DNA of 64,000 bases from Faecalibacterium prausnitzii (GTDB lineage: Bacteria; Bacillota; Clostridia; Oscillospirales; Ruminococcaceae). The DNA lies in assembly GCF_003287405.1 (NCBI RefSeq), contig NZ_PRLD01000010.1, positions 1 to 64,000 on the forward strand, given 5' to 3'. The position numbers were made by a program, and so were the translations under genes. Below, piece after piece: positions 33,666 through 42,310 of this stretch; position 1 is the stretch's first letter, and each line of letters starts with the position of its first letter. The notes under the pieces are model-generated. The model ran no database searches. It was not told the DNA's origin and saw nothing but the letters and a program-made list of their open reading frames with translations.

Positions 33666-33707
33666 GTGACCCGGTCACGGAAAAGCGGACGGCGTATGGG
33701 GTATACT
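33666..33707 (+). promoter_or_regulatory. Crp/Fnr-type palindrome and promoter of trxA
   Basis: The perfect palindrome GTGACC-C-GGTCAC (33666-33678) precedes a TATACT -10 box (33702-33707) that has no -35 match. The centre lies about 42 bases before the predicted start point, the class II activator position. GACCCGGTCACnGAAA recurs at the same place before trxB (60777-60792). Confidence 0.6.
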
Positions 33708-33751
33708 GAGGATGTCAGTAAAACAAAACACCCATTCAGGAGGGAAAAAAT

Positions 33752-34060
33752 ATGGCAGTCATCAACATTACCAAGGAAAACTTTGCACAGGAAGTGCTCC
33801 ACAGCGAAAAGCCCGTTCTGCTGGACTTCTGGGCCAGCTGGTGCGGCCCCTGCCGGATGCTGAGCCCTGTGGTGGACGAGGTAGCCGAGGAGCGCACCGA
33901 TGTAAAGGTGGGCAAGGTGAACGTGGACGAGCAGCCGGACTTGGCGGCACAGTTCGGGGTGATGAGCATCCCCACCCTGCTGGTGTTCGAGCAGGGCAAG
34001 CTGGTGCGTCAGGCCGTGGGTGCCCGCCCCAAGGCCGGTGTGCTGGAGCTGCTGGGCTAA
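33752..34060 (+). CDS. trxA: thioredoxin
   Basis: This 102-residue protein has the active site WASWCGPCRM and the cis-proline segment MSIPTLLVF. It reduces protein disulfides using electrons from thioredoxin reductase, a candidate for which is encoded at 60991. The ribosome binding site is AGGAGGG. It is monocistronic and shares an upstream palindrome with the reductase operon. Confidence 0.93.
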   Translation: MAVINITKENFAQEVLHSEKPVLLDFWASWCGPCRMLSPVVDEVAEERTDVKVGKVNVDEQPDLAAQFGVMSIPTLLVFEQGKLVRQAVGARPKAGVLELLG

Positions 34061-34076
34061 ATTATTCCGTAACAGC

Positions 34077-34130
34077 AAAGCGCCCGCCCTATGGTTCGAG
34101 CAGAACCATGGGGCGGGCGCTTATTTTATA
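34077..34130. terminator. bidirectional terminator between trxA and pckA
   Basis: AAGCGCCCGCCC...ATGGTTC pairs with GAACCAT...GGGCGGGCGCTT in a long stem, followed by ATTTTAT. The two flanking genes converge on it. Confidence 0.82.
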
Positions 34131-34161
34131 TGGAGTTCAGAAGAAAAATGCGGGTTTCAGC

Positions 34162-35766
34162 TTACAGCTGGGGGCCTGCGGAGACCAGAGCCTTGCCGTG
34201 CTCGTTGCCCTCGTACTTAGCGAAGTTCTTCACGAAGCGGCCAGCCAGATCCTTTGCCTTCTCTTCCCACTGAGCGGCATCTGCGTAGGTGTCGCGGGGG
34301 TCGAGGATGGCGGGATCGACACCGGGCAGAGCGGTGGGAACCTCAAAGTCGAAGTAGGGGATCTTCTTGGTGGGAGCCTCGTTGATGGCACCGCTCAGGA
34401 TGGCGTCGATGATGCCGCGGGTATCCTTGATGGAGATGCGCTTGCCGGTGCCGTTCCAGCCGGTGTTGACCAGATAAGCCTTTGCGCCGCTGGCCTTCAT
34501 CTTCTTGACCAGCTCCTCAGCGTACTTGGTGGGGTGCAGCTCCAGGAAAGCCTGACCGAAGCAAGCGGAGAAGGTGGGGGTGGGCTCGGTGATGCCGCGC
34601 TCGGTGCCTGCCAGCTTTGCGGTAAAGCCGGACAGGAAGTAGTACTGGGTCTGCTCCGGGGTCAGGATAGAGACCGGGGGCAGAACGCCGAAGGCGTCAG
34701 CAGACAGGAAGATCACGTTCTTAGCTGCGGGAGCAGAAGAAACGGGACGCACGATGTTCTGGATGTGGTTGATGGGGTAGGACACACGGGTGTTCTCGGT
34801 GACAGACTTGTCAGCGAAGTCGATGTGACCCTCGGCATCCAGAGTGACGTTCTCCAGCAGAGCGTTGCGCTTGATGGCGTTGTAGATATCGGGCTCGGAG
34901 TCCTTATCCAGATTGATGACCTTAGCGTAGCAGCCGCCCTCGAAGTTGAACACGCCGTTGTCGTCCCAGCCGTGCTCGTCATCGCCGATCAGCAGACGCT
35001 TGGGATCGGTGGACAGGGTGGTCTTGCCGGTGCCGGACAGACCGAAGAAGATGGCGGTGTTCTCGCCGTTCTTGTCGGTGTTGGCAGAGCAGTGCATGGA
35101 AGCCATGCCCTTCAGCGGCAGGAAGTAGTTCATCATGGAGAACATACCCTTCTTCATCTCGCCGCCGTACCAGGTGTTGACGATGACCTGCTCCTTGCTG
35201 GTGATGTTGAACAGCACAGCAGTCTCGGAGTTCAGGCCCAGCTCCTTGTAGTTCTCGACCTTAGCCTTGGAAGCGTTGTAAACAACGAAATCAGGCTCGA
35301 AGTTCTCCAGCTCCTCAGCGGTGGGACGGATGAACATATTGGTAACGAAGTGTGCCTGCCAGGCCACTTCCACGATGAAACGCACTGCCATGCGGGTATC
35401 CTTGTTGGCGCCGCAGAAAGCATCCACGACGTACAGGCGCTTGTTGGACAGCTCCTTCTGAGCGATCTCCTTGACAGCCTTCCAAGCCTCCTGAGAAGCG
35501 GGGTGGTTGTCGTTCTTGTACTCATCGCTGGTCCACCACACGGTGTCCTTGGAGTTCTCGTCCATCACGATGAACTTATCCTTGGGAGAACGGCCGGTGT
35601 AGATACCGGTCATCACGTTCACAGCACCCAGCTCGCTGACCTGACCCTTCTCGTAGCCTTCCAGCGCGGGATTGGTCTCCTCGGCGAACAGCTGCTCGTA
35701 GGAGGGGTTGTGCACGACCTCAGTCGTGCCGGTGATGCCATACTTGGTAAGATCCAACTTTGCCAT
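34162..35766 (-). CDS. pckA: phosphoenolpyruvate carboxykinase (ATP)
   Basis: The 534-residue product has the P-loop [13 protein letters not shown], the metal-binding region and signatures GAYWKN-free C-terminal substrate motifs typical of the ATP-dependent enzyme. It interconverts oxaloacetate and phosphoenolpyruvate, and in fermenters often runs in the carboxylating, ATP-forming direction. The length is normal. The ribosome binding site AGAGGTACGC precedes ATG 35766. A promoter lies about 130 bases upstream. Confidence 0.92.
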   Translation of the reverse strand: MAKLDLTKYGITGTTEVVHNPSYEQLFAEETNPALEGYEKGQVSELGAVNVMTGIYTGRSPKDKFIVMDENSKDTVWWTSDEYKNDNHPASQEAWKAVKEIAQKELSNKRLYVVDAFCGANKDTRMAVRFIVEVAWQAHFVTNMFIRPTAEELENFEPDFVVYNASKAKVENYKELGLNSETAVLFNITSKEQVIVNTWYGGEMKKGMFSMMNYFLPLKGMASMHCSANTDKNGENTAIFFGLSGTGKTTLSTDPKRLLIGDDEHGWDDNGVFNFEGGCYAKVINLDKDSEPDIYNAIKRNALLENVTLDAEGHIDFADKSVTENTRVSYPINHIQNIVRPVSSAPAAKNVIFLSADAFGVLPPVSILTPEQTQYYFLSGFTAKLAGTERGITEPTPTFSACFGQAFLELHPTKYAEELVKKMKASGAKAYLVNTGWNGTGKRISIKDTRGIIDAILSGAINEAPTKKIPYFDFEVPTALPGVDPAILDPRDTYADAAQWEEKAKDLAGRFVKNFAKYEGNEHGKALVSAGPQL

Positions 35767-35896
35767 ATTTGCGTACCTCTACTTTCGTTTGATCCTTACA
35801 TAACTCTGTGTAGGAGATGCAGCGCCATTTATGGTACGGACACCGCATAAGGGGGAGACAGCACAGAACGATGCAATGCAAATTCTCCTGTCTATC

Positions 35897-35924
35897 ATTA
35901 TACACAAAAGCTTTCCAAAAGCAA
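35897..35924 (-). promoter_or_regulatory. promoter of pckA
   Basis: Minus-strand TTGCTT (35919-35924), 16-base spacer, consensus TATAAT (35897-35902). Confidence 0.5.
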
Positions 35925-36266
35925 TAAATGGAATGTTCTGTTTGCAAAAAAGAAACAAATTTCATAAACAGACCTTCCCGTATAAAGTAAATTCACGAAG
36001 CCCGGCAGGGATGCAGACCGTGAAAAATAAGGCGGGACGGGAGAAAACCGACATTTTGATAAAACTTTGACAAGCAGGGATACATGGAGAAACAGGTCGC
36101 CTTGGGCAGTTTTGTCCCCGATTTTCCGCAAACTTTGTCTCTTTGTGCAATTTTTGCGTTGGTTCAGCCGTTTTTGTGGAAAAAGGACTTTACTTATGTT
36201 ATACTTGTTTTATAAGAAATACTTTTTCCGTCCGCTGCGGCGGCTATACATATAAAGGAAACTGCC
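35925..36266. other. AT-rich intergenic stretch
   Basis: No gene, repeat or strong hairpin is seen. A TATACT-like -10 box lies at about 36200-36205 and may serve the gene at 36267. Confidence 0.5.
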
Positions 36267-36890
36267 ATGAAAACCATCTACATCCTGCTCACCCGTTCCG
36301 GCACGCTGCTGTCCAAGCTGGTCTATGCCGTTACCGGGGCCAGCTATACCCACGCATCCATGGCGTTTGACGAAGAGCTGAACTGTCTGTACAGCTCCAC
36401 CCGCAAAAACGGCTATACCATGTTCCCGGCGGGTCCCAGCAAGGAATACCTGAACAAGGGTGTTTTCCGCCTGCGCGGGGATGCCCCCTGCGCGCTGTAT
36501 GCGCTGGAAGTCACCGACGAGGCCTACGTCCGCGCCCGCCGCCGTGCCGAGCACATGATGGCGCGGGGCGAATTGTACCGCTTCAACACACTGGGGCTGA
36601 TTTTGTGTGCACTGCATATCCGCTGGCAGCGCCGCCGGCATTATTTCTGCTCCCAGTTTGTCAGCGAGGTGCTGGAAAAGAGCGGCGCGATGGAGCTGCC
36701 TAAGGACAGCACCCTGATGCACCCCAACGACTACGCCCAGCTGCCCCAGCTGAAGTGTCTGTACGAGGGATGCCTTGCCGACCTGCCCCAGCGCAAGGCC
36801 ATGGAGCTGGGTGAAGCGCCTACCGTGGTCAGCGTGTATCTGGGGCTGATGCTGGGTCTGGCCAAAGCCGGGGTGCGCAAGATTTTTTGA
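36267..36890 (+). CDS. NlpC/P60-superfamily (YiiX-like) papain-fold protein
   Basis: The 207-residue product contains a permuted papain-fold signature: His in GASYTHASMAF near the N-terminus and Cys in YFCSQFVSEVLEKSG near residue 130. Such proteins act as amidases or thioesterases on lipids or peptides. No signal peptide is seen; the N-terminus starts directly in the fold (MKTIYILLTRSGTLLSKLV). The ribosome binding site is AAGGAAACTGCC. The substrate is unknown. Confidence 0.72.
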   Translation: MKTIYILLTRSGTLLSKLVYAVTGASYTHASMAFDEELNCLYSSTRKNGYTMFPAGPSKEYLNKGVFRLRGDAPCALYALEVTDEAYVRARRRAEHMMARGELYRFNTLGLILCALHIRWQRRRHYFCSQFVSEVLEKSGAMELPKDSTLMHPNDYAQLPQLKCLYEGCLADLPQRKAMELGEAPTVVSVYLGLMLGLAKAGVRKIF

Positions 36891-36980
36891 AAAAATATGA
36901 AATTATGTGTTGACAAAGGGTGCCCGGTATGCTAAAATAGCCAAGTCGGGTGCGAACACCTGATGCGAAAATGGACGTAT

Positions 36981-37055
36981 GGCCCGTTGGTCAAGCGGTT
37001 AAGACAGAGGCCTCTCACGCCTTTAACATCGGTTCGATTCCGGTACGGGTCACCA
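36981..37055 (+). tRNA. tRNA-Glu (CTC)
   Basis: A full cloverleaf: acceptor GGCCCGT/ACGGGTC, anticodon stem GAGGC/GCCTT with loop CTCTCAC (anticodon CTC), T arm with GTTCGATTC and encoded CCA. It reads GAG. The next tRNA follows 41 bases later. Confidence 0.92.
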
Positions 37056-37096
37056 TTTTATAGTAGTAAAACGGCCACGCGCCGTTTTATATAGAT

Positions 37097-37173
37097 GCCT
37101 CTTTAGCTCAGTCGGTTAGAGCACCTGACTGTTAATCAGGGTGTCGCCTGTTCGAGTCAGGCAAGAGGCGCCA
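37097..37173 (+). tRNA. tRNA-Asn (GTT)
   Basis: Acceptor GCCTCTT/AAGAGGC, D arm AGCTCAGTCGGTTAGAGC, anticodon stem CCTGA/TCAGG with loop CTGTTAA (anticodon GTT), T loop TTCGAGT, encoded CCA. Confidence 0.95.
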
Positions 37174-37177
37174 GCAA

Positions 37178-37206
37178 AGCGATGGAAAATTTCCATCGCT
37201 TTTTTC
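37178..37206 (+). terminator. terminator of the tRNA pair
   Basis: AGCGATGGA pairs with TCCATCGCT, followed by TTTTTTC, five bases after tRNA-Asn. Confidence 0.8.
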
Positions 37207-37306
37207 TTTTTCCCGGCGGCCTTGTTGACAGCACCGCCCCGGGGGGCTATACTTAGCATTATAATAAAGAAAACGGAAAAAACTCCTTCCGGCAGGGTCA
37301 GACGCC

Positions 37307-37377
37307 TTGCCGTACTGCCAAAGGCTCCCTCCCCGAGGGAGCTGGCTGCGAACAAGGTGAGCAGACTGAGGGAGTTT
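37307..37377. repeat. CTCCC-type palindromic repeat upstream of trpS
   Basis: CTGCCAAAGGCTCCCTCCCCGAGGGAGC followed by GTGAGCAGACTGAGGGAG. It lies in the trpS leader, 20 bases before the start codon. No T-box motif is present. Confidence 0.72.
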
Positions 37378-37397
37378 CCTGTCAAAAGGAGAACATC

Positions 37398-38459
37398 ATG
37401 AAAAAAGTTATTCTGACCGGCGACCGTCCCACCGGCCGCCTGCACGTTGGCCACTATGTCGGCTCTCTGAAGGAGCGGGTGCGGCTGCAGAATACCGGCG
37501 AGTACGACGAGATCTTTATCATGATCGCCGACGCGCAGGCGCTGACCGATAACGCCGACAACCCGGAGAAGGTGCGCCAGAACATTCTGCAGGTGGCGCT
37601 GGACTATCTGGCCTGCGGTCTGGACCCCAACAAGGTGCACATCTTTATCCAGTCCATGGTGCCCCAGCTGACCGAGCTGAGCTTCTACTACCAGAATCTG
37701 GTCACCGTCAGCCGTTTGCAGCGCAACCCCACCGTGAAGAGCGAGATCCAGATGCGCAACTTCGAAGCCAGCATCCCGGTGGGCTTCTTCTGCTACCCCA
37801 TCAGTCAGGCTGCCGATATCACCGCTTTCAAGGCTACCACCGTGCCCGCCGGTGAGGATCAGAAGCCCATGATCGAGCAGTGCTGCGAGATCGTGCACAA
37901 GTTCAACTCCGTCTACGGCGAAACGCTGGTAGAGCCCCAGATCGTTCTGCCCCAGAACGCCGCCTGCCTGCGTCTGCCCGGCATTGACGGCAAGGCCAAG
38001 ATGAGCAAGAGCCTTGGCAACTGCATCTACCTGTCCGAGGAGCCGGAGGATATCGAGAAGAAGGTCAAGTCCATGTTTACCGACCCCAACCACCTGCGCG
38101 TGCAGGATCCCGGCAAGGTGGAGGGCAACCCGGTGTTCATCTATCTGGACGCTTTCTGCCGCCCGGAGCACTTTGCCGAGTTCTGGCCGGAGTACCAGAA
38201 TCTGGACGAGGTCAAGGCGCACTATCAGCGCGGCGGTCTGGGTGATATGAAGGTGAAAAAGTTCCTGAACAGCGTCATGCAGGCTGAACTGGAGCCCATC
38301 CGCACCCGCCGCAAGGAGTGGGAGCAGCGCCTGCCCGAGGTGGTGGAGATTTTGAAGGAGGGCAGCGCCTACGCCGAAAAGACCGCTGCCGCCACGCTGG
38401 ACGAGGTGCGCAAGGCCATGCGCATCGACTACTTCGAGAACGATAACCTGCTGAAGTAA
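37398..38459 (+). CDS. trpS: tryptophanyl-tRNA synthetase
   Basis: The 353-residue class I synthetase has the HIGH-equivalent RLHVGHYVGSL and KMSKS in GKAKMSKSLGN. It charges tRNA-Trp. The ribosome binding site AAAAGGAG precedes ATG 37398. Unlike thrS in this window, no T-box leader is seen; a short palindromic repeat occupies the leader. A strong terminator follows. Confidence 0.93.
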   Translation: MKKVILTGDRPTGRLHVGHYVGSLKERVRLQNTGEYDEIFIMIADAQALTDNADNPEKVRQNILQVALDYLACGLDPNKVHIFIQSMVPQLTELSFYYQNLVTVSRLQRNPTVKSEIQMRNFEASIPVGFFCYPISQAADITAFKATTVPAGEDQKPMIEQCCEIVHKFNSVYGETLVEPQIVLPQNAACLRLPGIDGKAKMSKSLGNCIYLSEEPEDIEKKVKSMFTDPNHLRVQDPGKVEGNPVFIYLDAFCRPEHFAEFWPEYQNLDEVKAHYQRGGLGDMKVKKFLNSVMQAELEPIRTRRKEWEQRLPEVVEILKEGSAYAEKTAAATLDEVRKAMRIDYFENDNLLK

Positions 38460-38466
38460 GTTTTAT

Positions 38467-38507
38467 GAGAGAACCCGAAACGCCTGCGGCGTTTCGGGTT
38501 CTCTTTT
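38467..38507 (+). terminator. terminator of trpS
   Basis: GAGAACCCGAAACGC pairs with GCGTTTCGGGTTCTC around CTGCG, followed by TTTTG. Confidence 0.88.
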
Positions 38508-38615
38508 GCATCGTTTACGAAAATTGCATAGAAAATGCGGTCGAACTATGCTAAAATAGCGGCAACAAGTACAGAAAGCCCCGTTTTGGGGGCGAGAAGA
38601 AAAAGGAGAACCACC

Positions 38616-39389
38616 ATGCAAAAGACCATCTGGATCACCGGCGCAAGCTCCGGCATCGGCCGGGAGTTCGCCCGCCGGTACGCCGCCATGGGCTGTCGGC
38701 TCATTCTGACCGCCCGCCGCGCCGACCGTTTGCAGGCTCTCGCCGAGGAGCTGCACGCAGCCCATGGCACGGAATGCCGTATTGAGACCGCCGACCTCTC
38801 CCGCGCCGAGGAGTGCAGCCGCCTGTGCGAAGCACTGGCTGACGAGCACATCGACATCTTCATCAACAACGCCGGTTTCGGCGTCTGCGGCAGCATTCTG
38901 GAAACGGAGGAAGCCCGCGAGGAAGAGATGATCCAAGTGAATGTTGCTGCCATGGCGCGGCTGTTCCGCGCCGTGGTGCGCAAGATGAACGCACAGGGCG
39001 GCGGCACCATCCTGAATGTGGCGTCCTCTGCGGGGCTGCTGCCCGGCGGGCCCTATATGGCAGGCTACTACGCCAGCAAAGCCTATGTGGTCAGCATGAC
39101 CCGCGGCGTGGCTGAGGAACTGCGGGAGATGCACAGCCCAGTCTACGTCTGTGCCCTCTGCCCCGGCCCGGTGGATACCGAGTTCAACGACCACGCCGGT
39201 GTGGTGTTTGCCCTGCGGGGCATCACGCCGGAGCTGTGTGTGGAGGAAGCTCTGCTGGGCATGATGCACCGCAAGACCATCATTGTGCCCTCTGCCTTCA
39301 TGCGGCTGTGCACCAGCGCCCAGCGCCTTGTGCCCATTCCCCTGCTGATGCCCATTGTGGCACGCCAGCAGAAGAAAAAGCTGGGGTGA
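38616..39389 (+). CDS. short-chain dehydrogenase/reductase, unknown substrate
   Basis: The 257-residue classical SDR (DltE/YqjQ-like subgroup) has the cofactor motif TGASSGIG, the NNAGFG motif and the catalytic YYASK. The Arg residues after the first strand (ARRADR) suggest NADP use. The C-terminus is basic and hydrophobic (VPIPLLMPIVARQQKKK), perhaps membrane-associated. ATG 38616 follows AAAAGGAG. It is monocistronic; the substrate is not inferable. Confidence 0.8.
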   Translation: MQKTIWITGASSGIGREFARRYAAMGCRLILTARRADRLQALAEELHAAHGTECRIETADLSRAEECSRLCEALADEHIDIFINNAGFGVCGSILETEEAREEEMIQVNVAAMARLFRAVVRKMNAQGGGTILNVASSAGLLPGGPYMAGYYASKAYVVSMTRGVAEELREMHSPVYVCALCPGPVDTEFNDHAGVVFALRGITPELCVEEALLGMMHRKTIIVPSAFMRLCTSAQRLVPIPLLMPIVARQQKKKLG

Positions 39390-39570
39390 AGCCAAAGGTC
39401 GCCTAAACTTGTCAACAAGCCCAAATTAAGCCGGGATATCTTGTGCACCGTGACAAGGCGCGTCAGCCTGCACAAACTATTGCACCAGAAAACGACGGTT
39501 TTGCGTGCTGTTTTTCGGCAGAAAAGCGAAAATCTAAAGAAGGTACAATAAAACTTCACAAGAATGTGCC

Positions 39571-39610
39571 TTGACACTTCCTGCAAAGGATGCTAGACTG
39601 GTATACAAGT
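39571..39610 (+). promoter_or_regulatory. promoter and operator of the uronate module
   Basis: TTGACA (39571-39576), 17 bases, TAGACT (39594-39599). Overlapping the start region, ACTGGTATACAAGT (39597-39610) is an imperfect palindrome around GTATAC, like operators of UxuR-type GntR regulators of uronate genes. A leader hairpin CACGGTGC/GCACCGTG follows at 39658-39679. Confidence 0.5.
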
Positions 39611-39712
39611 AAGAGCGCACTCCGGCACGGCCGGATACGACGCGCTTTGCAAAGCAGCACGGTGCGGTTTTGCACCGTGTAAAATATGTTTTTTTGACAG
39701 GAGGACTTTATT

Positions 39713-40522
39713 ATGGCACAGTGCACTCCCAAATCCTTTGACCTGACCGGCAAGGTGGCGCTGATCACCGGCGCATCCTACGGCATCGGCATGGCAATTG
39801 CAAAGGCTATGGCAGCCAACGGCGCTACCATCGTGTTCAATGATATCAAGCAGGAGCTGGTGGACAAGGGTCTGGCTTCCTATGCAGAAGCCGGCATCAA
39901 GGCTCACGGCTACGTCTGCGACGTCACCGACGAGGATGCCGTCAACGCTATGGTGGCAAAGATCACCGAGGAAGTCGGCCACATCAACATTCTGGTCAAT
40001 AACGCCGGTATCATCAAGCGCATCCCCATGACCGAGATGAGCGCTGCCCAGTTCCGTCAGGTCATCGATGTGGATCTGAACGCTCCCTTCATCGTGGCAA
40101 AGGCCATCATCCCCGATATGATCGCACAGGGCGGCGGCAAGATCATCAACATCTGCTCCATGATGAGCGAGCTGGGCCGTGAGACCGTTTCTGCCTATGC
40201 AGCAGCCAAGGGCGGCCTGAAGATGCTGACCAAGAACATCGCTTCCGAGTACGGCGCATACAACATCCAGTGCAACGGCATCGGACCCGGCTACATCGCT
40301 ACCCCGCAGACCGCACCTCTGCGCGAGATCCAGCCCGACGGCAGCCGTCACCCCTTCGACCAGTTCATCGTTGCCAAGACCCCCGCAGGCCGCTGGGGCG
40401 AGGCCGAGGATCTGGGCGGACCCGCTGTGTTCCTGGCATCTGAGGCTTCTGACTTTGTCAACGGCCTGATCCTGTATGTGGACGGCGGCATTCTGGCCTA
40501 CATCGGCAAGCAGCCCCAGTAA
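39713..40522 (+). CDS. KduD/DhuD-like 2-keto-3-deoxy-D-gluconate (5-keto) dehydrogenase
   Basis: The 269-residue SDR has cofactor motif GASYGIGMAIA, NNAGIIKRIPM, and catalytic SAYAAAKGGLKMLTK. The sequence resembles gluconate 5-dehydrogenase, KduD and DhuD. The neighbouring KdgF-like cupin and RpiB-like isomerase point to reduction of 3-deoxy-D-glycero-2,5-hexodiulosonate to 2-keto-3-deoxygluconate, as in hyaluronan- or pectin-degrading bacteria. The ribosome binding site is CAGGAGG. Gluconate oxidation is the alternative. Confidence 0.78.
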   Translation: MAQCTPKSFDLTGKVALITGASYGIGMAIAKAMAANGATIVFNDIKQELVDKGLASYAEAGIKAHGYVCDVTDEDAVNAMVAKITEEVGHINILVNNAGIIKRIPMTEMSAAQFRQVIDVDLNAPFIVAKAIIPDMIAQGGGKIINICSMMSELGRETVSAYAAAKGGLKMLTKNIASEYGAYNIQCNGIGPGYIATPQTAPLREIQPDGSRHPFDQFIVAKTPAGRWGEAEDLGGPAVFLASEASDFVNGLILYVDGGILAYIGKQPQ

Positions 40523-40618
40523 GCGCTGAGGGCACTCCGCAGTTCTTGACCGGGGACTGCCGCACAGCGTTGTGTGGCAGTCCCCTTTTGTTTGTACGGG
40601 AAAGGATGTTATGCTATA

Positions 40619-40963
40619 ATGGAAAAAGCACATCAGGATATCCCATGGGTGCCCCATGCCGAGATTTCCCCGGAGCCCTGCGGCCCCGGGGTGCAGCGCC
40701 GCGTGCTGGCCTACAGCAAGGACGCCATGTGCGTGGAAAACACCTTTGAGACCGGCGGCGTGGGTGCCATGCACTGCCACCCCCACACCCAGATCACCTA
40801 TATCGTCTCCGGGCGGTACCGCTTTACCATCGGGGACGAGACCCGGGAGGTAGGCCCCGGCGACACCCTGCTCAAGCAGAACGGCGTGATGCACGGCTGT
40901 GTCTGTCTGGAGGGTGGCGTGATGCTGGATTTCTTTACCCCCATGCGGGAGGACTTTGTATAA
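40619..40963 (+). CDS. kdgF: KdgF-like cupin
   Basis: The 114-residue single-domain cupin has metal ligands in GAMHCHPHTQITYIVSG and a second motif GDTLLKQNGVMHGC. KdgF promotes ring opening of unsaturated uronates to the linear keto form, the step before the flanking isomerase and dehydrogenase. ATG 40619 is chosen because it begins the conserved part; the ribosome binding site (AAAGGA) is somewhat distant. It lies between genes of the same pathway. Confidence 0.7.
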   Translation: MEKAHQDIPWVPHAEISPEPCGPGVQRRVLAYSKDAMCVENTFETGGVGAMHCHPHTQITYIVSGRYRFTIGDETREVGPGDTLLKQNGVMHGCVCLEGGVMLDFFTPMREDFV

Positions 40964-41006
40964 TCCCTGCGTACCGCAGGGAAAAATAAGAAGGAGAACC
41001 ATTGTT

Positions 41007-41642
41007 ATGAAGATCGCACTTATCAACGAGAACAGTCAGGCCGCCAAGAACGGCATCATTGAAGCCGCCCTGAAAAAGGTGGTGGAGCCCATGGGTCACG
41101 AGGTGGTCAACTACGGGATGTACGCCGCCGACGATGCTGCACAGCTGACCTATGTGCAGTGCGGCATTCTGGCTGCTATCCTGCTGAACAGCGGCGCTGC
41201 GGACTACGTTGTTACCGGCTGCGGCACCGGCGAGGGCGCCATGCTGGCACTGAACAGCTTCCCCGGCGTTATCTGCGGCCATGTGGAGGACCCCGTGGAT
41301 GCCTACACCTTTGCCCACGTCAACGACGGCAACGCCGTTGCCATGCCCTTTGCCAAGGGCTTCGGCTGGGGCGGCGAGCTGAACCTCGAGTACTGCTTCG
41401 AGAAGCTGTTCGGCTTTGGCCACGGTCAGGGCTACCCCAAGGAGCGCGTTGTGCCTGAGCAGCGCAACAAGAAGATCTTGGACGGCGTGCGCGCTGCCAC
41501 CTTCAAGCCCCTCATCGAGTGCCTGAAGAGCATCGATCAGGAGCTGCTGAAGGGCGCTGTGGCCGGTGCAAAGTTCTCTGAGCTGTTCTTCGCTTCCTGC
41601 AAGGACGAGGAGCTGGCCGCCTACATCAAGACCCTGCTGTAA
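41007..41642 (+). CDS. dhuI: DhuI-like RpiB-family isomerase
   Basis: This 211-residue member of the RpiB/LacAB family (GCGTGEGAMLALNSFPGVICG) is longer than ribose-5-phosphate isomerase B and has the extended C-terminus seen in DhuI, which isomerises 4-deoxy-L-threo-5-hexosulose uronate in streptococci, replacing KduI. Context with a KduD/DhuD-like SDR and a KdgF-like cupin supports that role. The ribosome binding site is AAGGAG. Confidence 0.75.
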   Translation: MKIALINENSQAAKNGIIEAALKKVVEPMGHEVVNYGMYAADDAAQLTYVQCGILAAILLNSGAADYVVTGCGTGEGAMLALNSFPGVICGHVEDPVDAYTFAHVNDGNAVAMPFAKGFGWGGELNLEYCFEKLFGFGHGQGYPKERVVPEQRNKKILDGVRAATFKPLIECLKSIDQELLKGAVAGAKFSELFFASCKDEELAAYIKTLL

Positions 41643-41657
41643 GCTGCGGAGGAGATC

Positions 41658-42074
41658 ATGCAAGGACTGACCCTGTTCAACCTGAACCTCACCCACCTGC
41701 TGGATGCTTTTCTGGAAACTGCAGTGCCCATGATCGCCGGTCTTGCCGAGGTGGTGGGTCTGTTCATCATCATCACCAGTCTGGCCAAGGCCACTTTTTA
41801 CTATGTCCGCGCCACCTTCTTCAACGACCACCGGGACTTCCACCATGAAATGAGCAGCGGCCTGACCACCGCGCTGGAATTTCTGATGTCGGCAGAGATC
41901 GCCAAGACCTTTTTGCTGCAAAATCTGGAGTCGGTGGTGCCGCTGGCGGCTACCTTTGCGCTGCGCGCTTTGATGAGTATGCTGCTGCACTGGGAGATGG
42001 AGGGCGGCCACCGCCCGGCCAATGCCAAGGAAAAGGACAAGTCCGGCTCCCCGAAGGACGGCAAAAACGGCTGA
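41658..42074 (+). CDS. DUF1622 family membrane protein
   Basis: The 138-residue product has three hydrophobic segments and the DUF1622 pattern (LEFLMSAEIAKTFL, LRALMSMLLHWEME), with a charged lysine-rich tail. Function is unknown in the family. It starts 15 bases after the isomerase stop with TGCGGAGGAG before the ATG, so it is probably cotranscribed with the uronate genes. Confidence 0.75.
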   Translation: MQGLTLFNLNLTHLLDAFLETAVPMIAGLAEVVGLFIIITSLAKATFYYVRATFFNDHRDFHHEMSSGLTTALEFLMSAEIAKTFLLQNLESVVPLAATFALRALMSMLLHWEMEGGHRPANAKEKDKSGSPKDGKNG

Positions 42075-42152
42075 CTGGCAAAACATTTGCCAAACTTTAG
42101 CAGGGCAAAGTTTTTCCGTATTGTGAAAAACGTAAAACCTTGAGATGAATAC

Positions 42153-42181
42153 TTGACAGGTTTGCACAAAGAGACTATACT
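42153..42181 (+). promoter_or_regulatory. promoter of the ammonium transporter
   Basis: TTGACA (42153-42158), exactly 17 bases, TATACT (42176-42181). Confidence 0.7.
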
Positions 42182-42196
42182 CGTGCCATCGAAAGC

Positions 42197-42240
42197 AAAG
42201 GCGCTGACGGAAGCAATTCCGCCAGCGCCTTTTGTGTTTT
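42197..42240 (+). terminator. leader terminator hairpin before amt
   Basis: AAAGGCGCTG...CGGAA pairs with TTCCG...CAGCGCCTTT, followed by TGTGTTTT. It lies about 10 bases after the predicted transcription start and before the gene, so transcription must pass it. This fits attenuation or antitermination control. Confidence 0.6.
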
Positions 42241-42310
42241 CGGGGATACTGCCGCACGGAGAGAATAGAGGGCTCCCTGTGCAAAAAACGACCGTAGGAG
42301 GTAGGAAAGT

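Noticed and set aside
36981-37173. tRNA genes as the attachment site of the left island
   Set aside because: They are 28 kb from the recombinase, intact with CCA, and flanked by ordinary chromosomal genes.
37207-37397. T-box leader for trpS
   Set aside because: The GGGTGG core and terminator/antiterminator pair are absent; only a CTCCC-type repeat is present.
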